Below, piece after piece: positions 30,200-40,127 of a stretch of DNA of 64,000 nucleotides. This DNA comes from Pseudo-nitzschia pungens. Its lineage: Eukaryota > Bacillariophyta > Bacillariophyceae > Bacillariales > Bacillariaceae. Numbering within the stretch: position 1 is the stretch's first letter; each line of letters begins with the position of its first letter. A program made the translations under genes and the position numbers. Under the pieces are notes generated by a model. It did no database searches, had not been told where the DNA came from, and worked only from the letters and a program-made list of their open reading frames with translations. The stretch is taken from assembly GCA_037355855.1 (NCBI GenBank), contig CM074759.1:4650001-4714000 (forward strand). Direction: 5' to 3'.

Positions 30200-30345
30200 T
30201 ACCTACCGGGCCATCCGATGGTTTTTATTTTCGCGCGGTTTTTGAGGACCGGGCATAACTTGAACCGTTAAAACCATTATTAGACCTTAAAATTATGCGT
30301 CTAAAAACTTTTTTTAGATGCATAACTATGCGTCTTTGGATTATA
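30200..30345. repeat. Left inverted repeat of element F
   Basis: 'ccatccgatggtttttattttcgcgcggtttttgaggacc...' followed by 'atgcgtctaaa' blocks. Its reverse complement is at 49350-49495. The pair brackets element C with about 450 bp of extra internal sequence on the right, which suggests a small non-autonomous inverted-repeat transposon of about 0.6 kb. No clear TSD was identified. Confidence 0.55.
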
Positions 30346-30361
30346 TTTGCGTAGAACGCAA

Positions 30362-30549
30362 TGTTACGGTCTAGAGTAGAACTTCGGAGTAGAATGAAAT
30401 TGTGACTAATATTTTAACTCTTAAGAGAGCGATTCGATTTTCGTGTGAACGTTTGAATATACACAAGCGCGCCGTGCTTACATTTGAATAACGGCGTACA
30501 TGCATTGCTGGAGCGTCCGGCGTACAGTTTGAATATTTGTATTCAAACA
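30362..30549 (-). repeat. Truncated 3' LTR of element C
   Basis: 188 bp matching the start of 48830-49047, with an extra insertion of about 17 bp (ccggcgtacagtttgaa). It is fused at about 30550 to the integrase core; the rest of the LTR and the integrase C-terminus are deleted. Confidence 0.8.
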
Positions 30550-33500
30550 GTGAATTCCATACTGCTTGAGGGTAGTTTGAAATTCAGCTCCTAAGAACTC
30601 ACCACCATTATCATGGATGCACTTGATAGGTCTTGGGTATCGTGAAAGCCAGCAGTTTTTGAATTGATCTGATACATGCTGCGAGGACTTGTCTCTGATT
30701 CTGATAATCTCCAGGAGGTTAGTTACAGGATCAATGCAGGTTAGGGCTTTAAAGTCGTAGTTCTTGCCCTGAGCGGTGATCTTCCAAGGGCCTATCAAAT
30801 CCACATGCACCTCGTTGAATGGTGCTAGTGGGGCTTCTTTCGGTGGGAGCTTGCCATATTTAGATTGCTGGTTCTTGTATTTGATGCAGTGGTCTGGGCA
30901 TATGTAGGACTTGCATAGGCTGGTTAAGTTGTCAGCGTAGAAGCGGGCTGATATAGTTTGATGTAATCTGGTGGATCCACAATGACCCAACAGAAGGTGA
31001 TACCATTTGATGGTATCATTGGTGAGAGATGCTGGGATGTAGATTCTCCAGCATTCGGGCTTGGATTGGTTTGCGTAGCAAAGTATACTATTGCCTTCTA
31101 GTTCTTGATAGAAGAAGGCTTTGGATTGAATCTTGAACTTGATGGTTGGATCCCTCTGTTGATGGAGATAGATGTTGGAGTAGTTAACCGGGCATTGTAG
31201 ATCCTGGTTGTTTGGTAGGTTAATAAGACACTCATTGTTCAGCAAACAGGAGTATAATTCCTGATCTGCGTCATTGCATAAGTGCTGAAATAGATTCGGG
31301 AACTCTGCTAAAAACAGTTCTTCATCTTGCTTGGGGACTTCAAGTTTCAAAAAATCGATGAGAGTGACCTTACCAAGGGCTTCTTTCTTCCCCACAGTAG
31401 GTGGATCCATCCGGGGGAGCCTGGAGAAGGCATCAGCAAGAACATTCTTCTTGCCTTCAACATAGGTGAGGTTAACGCCAAATTCTTCCAGGAAAAGCCT
31501 CCAGCGGAGGACTCGTTGGACCGATAGGGTCCTGAAGGTGAGGTTCTTATGGTCTGTGTATACGTTGATAACACCACCAAGTAGCATTTTACGGTACTCT
31601 TTGCAACAGAGTACGATTGCTAGGAGTTCTTTCTCCATGGTTGTGTAGTTCTTCTGGGCATCAGATAGTTTCTTGGACCAGTATGCAATAGGCTTGCCAT
31701 CCTGTAGTATAGCAGCGCCTAGTTGTAGGTCTGAGGCATCAGTGTACAGTTCAAAGGGCTTGTTGAGATCTGGATAGGTATTCAGCGCATCTGCTGCCAC
31801 CATTGCTTTCATCTCTTGAAAGGCTTTATCTTGAGCAGGTCCCCAAGTGAAAGCTGAAGGAGCTTTGCGTTGCTTGGCTTTGATGGTAGCTGCTTGAGGA
31901 GTCTTGGGGGTCCCGGTTATATCAAATAGAGGAGCTAAGACATGCGATCTGCGAGGCCACATATCCCTGTAGTATCCTACAGCGCCTAGGAAGGACTTGA
32001 CTTGGGTTATAGTTCTTGGTCGGTCCATGTGTAGGATGGCTTCTATTTTCTTTCTCCATGGCTTAACAGCTGTAGGTGTCATCCAATAGCCAAGGAAGTC
32101 AGTCTCTTGTACAGCCCAATCACACTTGAGTGGGTTGCACTTGAGCCCATTTTGATTGAGCCGGTCTAGGATCTTGTCAATGGTCTTCATGTGGAGGTCA
32201 AAGGATCCATCGGTCCATATGCCAATATCATCAATATAAACAGTGCAGTCGGTGTCTTGTAGGATATCTTCCATTAGTTGTTGAGCAACATCCGGAGAGA
32301 CTTTGACACCCATTGGTAGTCTTTGGTATTCATAGCAGCCGTTTGGTGTCACTATGGTACAGAGTTTCTTGCTCGCATCATCCAGTTCAAAGCAGTAGTA
32401 TTGCATGGACAAGTCAATCTTGGTAAAGTGGGTATACTTGCCACGCTTGTTCATGATATCCGGTATCCTTGGTATGGGATATGGTCTTCTCTCGAGGAGT
32501 TCGTTGAGTTCTCTGAAGTCTGATACCCATCTAACTCTGTTGTCTTTCTTTGGAACAATGAACGTTGGGAAGGCCCATTCCGCTGGTCCAGTGCATCTCT
32601 TGAGTACTCCATCATTACAAAGATTCTGGAGCTCCCTTTTGAATAGGTCTTCTCTTTTGTATGCAACTGGATAAGGCTTCTTGTGTATGGGCTTGGATCC
32701 GGGCTTCAGTCTTAGAGAGATCTTCTTGTGTGGATACTTCCCTAATTCTCCATTGAAGACATTAGGATACTTGTTTAGTATTGCTTGGAACTGTTGCTGC
32801 TCTGCTTTGGACATGTGGGACTGTTGTTGTGCAACTGTAGATGGATCTGTTTCTTGGTAGGCTTGGTCTAAGATTACCTTGGACTTATATGGATTGGCAA
32901 AGGAGAGATCATCGGCAAAGAGTTTGGCATCTTCTAGTTCTTCCATGAGCATGGTGTGGTTGTCATGGTATAAGGATGTGTCCTTCATGGGAAGGGTTCT
33001 GTCCATCCACTGAACTGCTCCTTCTTTGAATAGGAGGTTGATCTGTGCTAGGTGGAGGAAGTCTCTGCCTAGTATAAGATCATATCTGCAGTCGGGGGAG
33101 TGGAAGAGCCTTTCCTCTTGTCGGTCAATGGTGTAGTTGCCAAACTCTTGTAACTTGAGGTTCTTCATGGCGATGTATTCTGTAGTATCGAAGGTTCCAT
33201 TTGCTGTAGTTGTTAGGACTTGATGTTTGCTTCTGGTTGGTATGGTTCCGAATGGTAGTGCTCTTTTGTTGATTAGAGTTCCGGAGGATCCACTATCTAG
33301 TAGCGCTAGTAGTGGTCTTGCTTTGAGAGGGATGCCTTGTATGTACTGTACGTTGGTTAGAAGAATAGGAGGCACGTTGCTCGTATTCGGAATAGGAGCC
33401 ACGTTGCTCTTATTCGATGCCTGTTCTGCTGTATTTTTGGTTGTATTTCCAGCAGTCGACAGCAGCTCTAAATAATTTTGCTCCAGCGCACCTCCTTTGG

Positions 33501-33828
33501 TGTAGTCTCTGGATTTTCCGGGATTGCAATAGAGATTTTTTGCTGTACCGGTAGACCAAGTTCTTGTCAGGGACAAGGTTGGTCCATTTGTTGCTGCTGC
33601 TGTCCTATTTCGATCGATCGCGTTGATCGATGTTGATGCGTCTGTACCCTTGGATCGATTCGGATCCATATTCGATATATCCTGTAGGATATTCCGAACA
33701 ATTGTTTTTGCTGCGTTCGCAGGCTTTGCTGAGCTTTCAACAGGAATACTCCATCCTGTAGGTTCCTTCCCCTCTTTATCTGGGAGATCTCCTCCATGCG
33801 TCATCCCAGACAGCGGAGCTGGAGGCAA
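30550..33828 (-). pseudogene. pol of element C: protease, RT, RNase H, truncated integrase
   Basis: Open over more than 1090 codons. Protease LLDSGSSGTLI; RT with YIDDIGIW near 32230; RNase H YTDASDLQLGAAI and YTDHKNLTF; integrase zinc region HLLLGHCGSTRLHQ and C-x2-C-like CPDHCIKYKN; integrase core HVDLIGPW and HDNGGEFLGAEF. The third catalytic residue (E in A's NAICERVHH) is missing because the frame runs into LTR sequence after KQYGIH; the stop at 30478 is LTR-derived. Pol is in the same frame as gag, past a single TGA (33892-33894). RT and protease look intact. Confidence 0.9.
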
Positions 33829-33891
33829 GGTGATTGCCGGTTTGGGTGAAGCCGGGGGCTTCTGGGTCTTGGCCCGTGTTTGGGAAGCGAG

Positions 33892-34353
33892 TCAGGGAAG
33901 CCAGACAAGTTCCCCATCGATACTTCTTTCGGTACGGCCTCCATGAGCAGTATGGTATGATTCCATTGCTGCTCTCATATGGGCTTGGAAGGCTTCATTG
34001 CTGCCGGAGACAAGGTGAGCTTGAGTGTGGAAGGTCTCAGCTTGTTTAGATTGAGGAGGCTTGTTGTAATTCTTGGAGTACTTGTTCTTCGAGCACTCCG
34101 ACCAATCATGGTTGTGACCGGGGATCCTGCAAGGGTTAGATTTCTTCTTGTTGCTGTTTCCCTTGTGGTGTTGCGAGTTGCGCTTGCGCAAGTTGCTGTT
34201 ACTGTTGGAATTGTTTGAGTGCTTCTGTTGCTTGTTGTTATTTTTGTTGCTCTTCTTGTTGGCTTGGCGCTCGTGACAGCTCATGTGATCGACGATGTGC
34301 TGTACTGTGGTCGTTGCTTGAATTCCACTGTGGATGATCCCATAGCTCTCTAT
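33892..34353 (-). CDS. gag of element C, C-terminal segment
   Basis: Third piece of a gag split by D1 and D2 (48717-48179, 35225-35195 and 34353-33892). When the inserts and one copy of each TSD are discounted, the three pieces add up to 344 codons without a stop, ending in TGA at 33892. This piece holds WIESYGIIHSG, the Lys/Asn/Gln-rich linker and the C-x4-H-x-H-x4-C motif (NPCRIPGHNHDWSECSKN). Confidence 0.85.
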   Translation of the reverse strand: MESYGIIHSGIQATTTVQHIVDHMSCHERQANKKSNKNNNKQQKHSNNSNSNSNLRKRNSQHHKGNSNKKKSNPCRIPGHNHDWSECSKNKYSKNYNKPPQSKQAETFHTQAHLVSGSNEAFQAHMRAAMESYHTAHGGRTERSIDGELVWLP

Positions 34354-34358
34354 CCATG
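34354..34358. repeat. TSD of D1 (left copy)
   Basis: CCATG, repeated at 35195-35199; both copies derive from C gag. Confidence 0.88.
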
Positions 34359-34696
34359 TGTAACATGCTACCGTATGTTACTCTACGAGGGCTCCAAATG
34401 ATTATTGAATCCCGCATGTACTCCAATATATATGGTATTCAGGTATGTATGTTCAGTATATACACACATACAACAAATATCAAGATAAATATCAAGAGTC
34501 CCATGACTCGCTGATTATTGATATTATGCCCGCTGAATAATATATTATTATTCGATCGTTCATCGATACTCAAGGAATCATTCCCATCTCGTAAAGTATT
34601 CCACCATTCTCTTTTGTAACACAATTTATTAATCATTCATCTTTAAAATACCTCTATCGCGTACCACTCCATCTAATTCTACCCTAGAGTGTTACA
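34359..34696 (+). repeat. 5' LTR of D1
   Basis: 338 bp, TGTAACATGC...GAGTGTTACA. Same family as the D2 LTRs but clearly diverged from them (for example ctaccgtatgttactctacgag versus ctggcgtagccgtgttacgaag). Its ends resemble the LTR of element A read on the minus strand. Confidence 0.85.
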
Positions 34697-34926
34697 CAGT
34701 AATTACTGTCCGCTTGAAAGTAGAAGACAAAGACAAGAACTCAGTACTGAATCCAAAACAACCTTTATCCTAAACAACAGGTGTACATCGATACCCTGAC
34801 AAGCAAAATCCTACAATCGGAACCTCCGAAAGAATCGAAACAAACGCCGATCGAAATCTACGAATCGATCGAACGAAACAACCTCAGCTACGATACGAAT
34901 CGACCGAACGCTTCGAATCAAGAACC

Positions 34927-35176
34927 ATGGCAGGACTTTACAGAGATCCTCCGATCAATTATACTCCTTCATTCAAGAGAAGCAAGCCAAAGCTCACCAA
35001 GCTCTCCATCACACATGCCAGTGGACGACAAGACAGCATGAAAATCCCTCTATTCACCAACAGAGGAGGACTAGAGGAATTCCTATTTGTTGAAGAAGCC
35101 TTCACGAACGCCGCGAAACTTCTAGGACTACCAATCAACGAGTATATCCCTCACTTCAATCGTTGTCTCTCTGTCT
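34927..35176 (+). pseudogene. gag N-terminal fragment of D1
   Basis: MAGLYRDPPINYTPSFKR... from 34927, parallel to D2 gag (MAGLYRDPPIPYKRAF...). It is cut after about 83 codons (..HFNRCLSVST) by the deletion that joins it to the 3' LTR end. Confidence 0.8.
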
Positions 35177-35194
35177 CTACCCTAGAGTGTTACA

Positions 35195-35230
35195 CCATGA
35201 AGATGGGAAGGAGTGGAGGAGAATAGTGAG
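35195..35230 (-). other. 36-bp island of element C gag between D1 and D2
   Basis: Encodes LTILLHSFPSSW on the minus strand, exactly the gag residues missing between the two larger gag pieces. It includes the TSDs of both neighbours (CCATG 35195-35199; GTGAG 35226-35230). Confidence 0.9.
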
Positions 35231-35568
35231 TGTAACATGCTGGCGTAGCCGTGTTACGAAGGGCTCTAAATGATTATTGAATCCCGCATATACTCCAATA
35301 TATATGGTATACATGTATGTATATTCGGTATGTACACACATACAACGGACATTGTCAAATATCAAGATAAACAAAGATTCTCGTGACTCGCTGATTATTG
35401 ATATTATGCCCGACGAACATTATTATTGTTCGATCGCTCATTCATCCTATACTCAAGGAATCATTCCCATCTCGTAAAGTATCCAACCATCACAATTTTT
35501 ATAATTATTCTTTATTAAAATACCTCTATCGCGTACCACTCCATCTAATTCTACCCTAGAGTGTTACA
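35231..35568 (+). repeat. 5' LTR of D2
   Basis: 338 bp, TGTAACATGC...GAGTGTTACA; the palindrome CAGTAATTACTG follows at 35569-35580. Confidence 0.9.
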
Positions 35569-35830
35569 CAGTAATTACTGTCCGCTTGAAAGTAGAAGAC
35601 AAGAACCAACTCAGTACTGAATCCAAAACATCCTTTATCCTAAACAACAGGGATACATCGATACCCTGACAAGCAAGAACTACGAAATACATCGATCGGA
35701 ATCTACGAATCGATCGAACGAATCAACCAAGCATTTACGATACGATCGATCGAACGCCGAATCGATCAAACGCTCCACAAGGCAATTCAAATCCCCGATC
35801 GTATCATACGATCGAACGCTACGAATCAAC

Positions 35831-36913
35831 ATGGCAGGACTTTACAGAGATCCTCCAATCCCTTACAAGAGAGCCTTTGACAGCTCCAATCCCAAGCTTG
35901 TTACATTAACAGTTTACAACGCCGAAGATCAAGAAGACAGTGTCAAAGTCCCTTTATTCACCAACACAGGAGGACTAGAAGAACTCCTACACACAGAAGA
36001 AGCCTTCCAAAACGCAGCGGAAGACCTTGATATATCAGCAACTAAATACATCAAATACTTTGGCCGATGTCTATCTGTTAACGCCCAAACCAAGTGGAGG
36101 TCCTTAACGAGACAAGGATATCCACAAACACTGAATGGATACAAGCGAGCAATTTCAGCCTTTATCAAGCAAGAACATTGCAGCGCCGAAGATGCAAGAG
36201 ATATCATGCATACATACCTTCGAACGCTGAAGAAATCCAGCAAAGTATCATGCAAAGACCACGCCGACCGAATGAAACAGCTCTTCAAATACACTGCAAA
36301 ACTACAAGGCTTTGCAACTGATCTAAACCACTTGCAACAGATGACAATCTTACTCCACAGCTTTCCAAATGAATGGATTGAAGACTACTGCAGAATCCAC
36401 AGAGGAGTTCGACCACAAACATCTGTTCAATTCATAATGGACCACATGAGCTCCTTAGAGCGCCAAGCCAAAAGAGCGCACCAGTCTCCCAGTGATAATC
36501 CATACGATGCTGATATCAACAGCGTCAGCAACCAATCGGACAGTCCCTCTGACTCCGACAACAACAGCTCTCATTCAGACAGCGACAGCAACCCTGAATC
36601 TGAAGACAAAAACGAAGGAGCAAGCAACGTCAAGACCAGCAAGCGCAAGTACAACAACCCTTGCAGAATTCCGGGACATGACCACGATTGGTCCAAGTGC
36701 CCAAAGAATAGATATTGCAAAAGAAATAAGAGCAATAGCAGCAACAACAGCACTGCTTCGGCTCCTAGCAATGAAAATGGCAGCACTGCTGCTTCCACCA
36801 CTACCAATGAAACCTTCCACACCCATATCAGGCAAGCAATAGAATCCTATTGCATGGAACATGGCGGCCGCGTCGAAAGAAACTTCGATGGCAGCCTTAC
36901 GTGGCAACCATAG
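35831..36913 (+). CDS. gag of D2
   Basis: Intact 360-aa protein, MAGLYRDPPIPYKRAFD.... It shares the family plan with A and C gag: an N-terminal VPLFTNTGGLEELL block, a HADRMKQLFKYT region, TILLHSFPNEWIEDYCRIH, then a Ser/Asp-rich acidic linker (about 215-260) in place of the Asn/Gln linker of A and C, and the motif NPCRIPGHDHDWSKCPKNRYC (C-x4-H-x-H-x4-C) near 280. It ends in TAG, unlike the TGA of A, C, B2 and E. Expected role: particle formation. Confidence 0.88.
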   Translation: MAGLYRDPPIPYKRAFDSSNPKLVTLTVYNAEDQEDSVKVPLFTNTGGLEELLHTEEAFQNAAEDLDISATKYIKYFGRCLSVNAQTKWRSLTRQGYPQTLNGYKRAISAFIKQEHCSAEDARDIMHTYLRTLKKSSKVSCKDHADRMKQLFKYTAKLQGFATDLNHLQQMTILLHSFPNEWIEDYCRIHRGVRPQTSVQFIMDHMSSLERQAKRAHQSPSDNPYDADINSVSNQSDSPSDSDNNSSHSDSDSNPESEDKNEGASNVKTSKRKYNNPCRIPGHDHDWSKCPKNRYCKRNKSNSSNNSTASAPSNENGSTAASTTTNETFHTHIRQAIESYCMEHGGRVERNFDGSLTWQP

Positions 36914-37567
36914 CAGCCACTAAAACCAAACAACAAACAAAAGGATCACGAATCCTGGATCATGATATCCACCGCACCATGCCTTCAGCGCCACTGGCCC
37001 TGATTGCCAGTACAGCACTGCTGTCTGGGATGACGCATGGAGGAGAACTCCCAGAAAGGAGGGAAGGAACCTACAGAGATGAGCCCTGTTGCAAACAAAA
37101 TGTTCGAACTAAATCAAAGCGCTCAGTCCGATCCACAAGTGACGGCAACAATCAACCAAATAAAATAAAAGATTCAGTTATGGCAACTAAACAAATGAAG
37201 AATCACAGCAATAAAAGATCTGGACGCAGATCGGTTCGGACGCGAACTAATTGCAAGGGTACAGACGCTTATGCCAAACGAATCAATCAATCAATCGAAT
37301 CGACGACATCGATATCGATAAGGGTACAGACGCAAAACAAATAATCGATCGATCATCGATAGGGTACAGCAGCAGCAATAACAAGGACACCTTTGAACCC
37401 AAACAAAGGAATAGTCCACAGGGAGCTCCAAAAATAATGGAGCAATCCCACGAAATCCATATTCAAAACCCACAGAGGTGCTCTGGAGTTACGAAAATTC
37501 GAACCTCCAGTGGCTGCTGCAAATACACCCATAAAAGACCGGCAAAGTATCCGGCAAATCGCGAATG
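36914..37567 (+). pseudogene. pol N-terminal remnant of D2
   Basis: Frameshifted pieces match the start of A/C pol: STALLSGMTHGGELPE near 37010-37060 and, near 37365-37540, a segment parallel to the A/C stretch ending GGALEQNYLELLSTAGN (here RGALELRKFEPPVAAAN, frame 3). No protease active site remains. Positions 37467-37492 are identical over 26 bp to a part of the LINE 5' UTR. Confidence 0.7.
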
Positions 37568-38026
37568 AATTAAATGACTCATAACGTCACTAACAATGCG
37601 TCCCCTCTCTGCTTTCATACAATCGCAGAGATACGGCAAGCAACGCATCCAACAATGCTCGGCTTTTCACCTACCTTCAATCCTATTACAGGAGGTGTTT
37701 TTATGCCTCAAGAGCAATCTATTTCAGAAATTCAGCTCCACTACCCCGAGAGGTACATCACAGTTGGGGGAGGAAAAGAATTTTCTTCGACTCTTTTTCT
37801 ATTTTTACCATGTCTTTACGACCCTTCTCAAGAACAAAAAACAAATCTTCGATTTTCAGTATCACGAAGAACCTTCTTTAATCCCGGTTCAATCTACGTT
37901 GCCATATCTTCCAAAATATCTCAAATGGCATATATCATCAAATGTTTATCAACTTCAACTGGCACTACAACTCCGAACCTATTCTATTGAACCACATGCA
38001 AACTTCACCTAATCATTGGGGAACTA
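37568..38026 (+). other. Unassigned D2 internal sequence with two overlapping 138-codon frames
   Basis: Lies where pol should be and matches no domain I recognise. Two frames are open over nearly the same 417 bp: 37574-37990 and 37596-38012 (138 codons each). It is AT-richer and Phe/Leu/Ser-rich compared with gag. It could be captured sequence or a decayed pol end; I cannot tell which. The run 'cattggggaacta' just before the 3' LTR may be the polypurine tract. Confidence 0.4.
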
Positions 38027-38336
38027 TGTAACATGCTGGCGTAGCCGTGTTACGAAGGGCTCTAAATGATTATTGAATCCCGCATATACTCCAATATATA
38101 TGGTATACATGTATGTATATTCGGTATGTACACACATACAACGGACATTGTCAACTATCAAGATAAACAAAGATTCTCGTGACTCGCTGATTATTGATAT
38201 TATGCCCGACGAACATTATTATTGTTCGATCGCTCATTCATCCTATACTCAAGGAATCATTCCCATCTCGTAAAGTATCCAACCATCACAATTTTTATAA
38301 TTATTCTTTATTAAAATACCTCTATCGCGTACCACT
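38027..38336 (+). repeat. 3' LTR of D2, first part (continues at 48151-48178)
   Basis: 310 bp identical to the 5' LTR except one base seen (caactatc versus caaatatc). Copia E interrupts it at ..gtaccact|, and the remaining 28 bp with the terminal GTGTTACA are at 48151-48178. Confidence 0.9.
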
Positions 38337-39234
38337 ATGAAGATATTCATGGTGGTGCTATGATCTGTGCTAGCAAGGCTCCTGTGTAGAAGGGCTACTG
38401 GGTCTACAGCCAGCAACATCCAGTAGCTGACTAACAGGTGCTGAGCTGAGTGCTGAGGTGTGTGCTAATTGGTAGCAAACAGGCTTAGCAACAGGCTTAG
38501 CAACAGGCTTAGCAACAGGCTTAGCAACAGGCTTAGCAGCAGGCTTAGCAGCAGACCTATCCTGTCTAGTATGGATGCTAGCAGAGTCTACTAGGGTCGC
38601 CGCGTACGATTTGTACCAATCCTACGTACCCCGAGTAAAGCACCCTCTGTGGTGTAGCTAAATGCTACAGGGTTAGGGTTGCTAAGGCTACGAGATACTG
38701 GAAGATGCTAACCTACCATGATACCAATGCTAAGATATGATGCTACCGCCGGGGTCAGGTCATTGGTGTACAATATGTACCATGATCGGATACCCGGCCC
38801 AAACAGTTACCCAACGCGCTAGCATAAGCGAGCTAGCGCACGATTCGATCTAATTAAGCGATACTCCGATTCGCTACCCGTAGAATACAGTACCAGAGCT
38901 ACAGAGCTCTGTTATTATACGAGTTATTGGAGCGCTGTCACGATACAGAGCTGAGCGCTTTGGCTCAGCTCCTTTCACTCTTTCTTTTACTCTAAAATAG
39001 AAACCTATCATGCCCTCCTTTACGACCGATTCCGATGTACCTCTAGGGAAGTGCCTTGTATTGCTTGAGCGTATGCAATAGACCTTGAACAGTCCACTGT
39101 AGACTCACGATTTGCCAGGACTTTACGTATTATTATTGTTAAGGCTTTCGCCTATTTTTACAGTACGCAGTACGAGATAATTCATATCTACGATTAAGTT
39201 CCCCGAAGACCGCTGACGAGCGGATATCAACGCA
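38337..39234 (+). repeat. 5' LTR of copia E
   Basis: 898 bp. The alignment with the 3' LTR starts at ATGAAGATATTC and ends at ATATCAACGCA, so the ends are not the usual TG...CA at the left; an extra A precedes TG. It contains a 12-bp tandem repeat (38481-38552), an 8-bp-stem hairpin GCGCTAGC...GCTAGCGC (38816-38839) and another, AGCTGAGC-gctttg-GCTCAGCT (38949-38970). The promoter and polyadenylation signals should be in this LTR. Confidence 0.9.
38481..38552 (+). repeat. 12-bp tandem repeat in the 5' LTR of E
   Basis: Six copies: four of aggcttagcaac followed by two of aggcttagcagc. The 3' LTR has the same six (47392-47463). Confidence 0.92.
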
Positions 39235-40127
39235 GTTTATCAGACCCACCGCTCGACCCACTTCTACGAACCGGGACGCCGGCTAGAGCGCGTGATGAAA
39301 CCCAGCTGGCTGATCACCACTGGCATCCATGCCTACACTTGGATGTAAAACCTCAGCTGAAACTGGACCAGCAGCTGACATCGTGAGATCCCTGATGTTA
39401 ATGGGGAGCCCTTCCCCAGACCCGCGAACCGACCGGAACCAACACATCCACCTCTGGGGTCTATTGGTACAACCAGTAGCTGAGCGTCATGGTGGCTCCA
39501 TGGAGGCTCAGTCCGGTGGGGAAGGAGCAAGACGGACGTGGAGAAAGCAGCGTCCATGATTCCCTGTTATTTTACAGGATTCAAGGGGACGTTTGCTACA
39601 GATGGGACAACGCTGGAAAAGAATTTTCGTGGAGACAGACCACCACGTACTTTCCAGTGAAGACAGTGTCCAGCAGACCAAGGACATGACGTCAGTCCCA
39701 TCCGAAACCTCGAACCTGCTATACCATCGATTTTGATTTTAGCCAAGGGAATTTGGAATCAGACAAGCCAAGAACCCTGAGATCTGTCATATCTCAGAAT
39801 CAAATCGATTGGTCCAGAGCAGAAAGACCGATAGAATTCTTCTTCTTTTGGTCATAACCAACCATCCAACCATCGGACCGGAAATGGATACCTTTCTAGC
39901 CAACCATCGAAGTGGATGCCTCGTCGGCACGAAACTGTTGACACCAATGCTGACGTGACACATGATACCTTTCTTTTGATTGTCGACGCGTGACCTCCGA
40001 TCGACACGGACCATCGATTCGGATGTTCGATTGACAAATTGGATGGAGACAGCCCCCACCACAAAAGAATTTGGTTTAGAAATCCGAAGCAAGTTAGTTA
40101 CTCAAAGCAAGTCAAGCAAAGTCAACC
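39235..40127 (+). other. 5' leader of copia E
   Basis: About 890 bp between the LTR and gag. It starts gtttatcagacccaccgctcgac, the place of the primer-binding site; I do not recognise the tRNA. No supported coding frame. Confidence 0.55.

Larger units (their letters stand above)
34359..35194 (+). mobile_element. Gypsy element D1, internally deleted
   Basis: 836 bp: complete 5' LTR (34359-34696), palindrome CAGTAATTACTG, leader, the first about 85 residues of gag, then a direct join to the last about 17 bp of the 3' LTR (ctaccctagagtgttaca). The TSD CCATG flanks it. The deletion must have followed or accompanied insertion, since both element ends are preserved. Confidence 0.85.

Noticed and set aside
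37568..38026. Possible organellar insert, because it is AT-richer
   Set aside because: I recognise no organellar gene in either frame, so I leave it unassigned.
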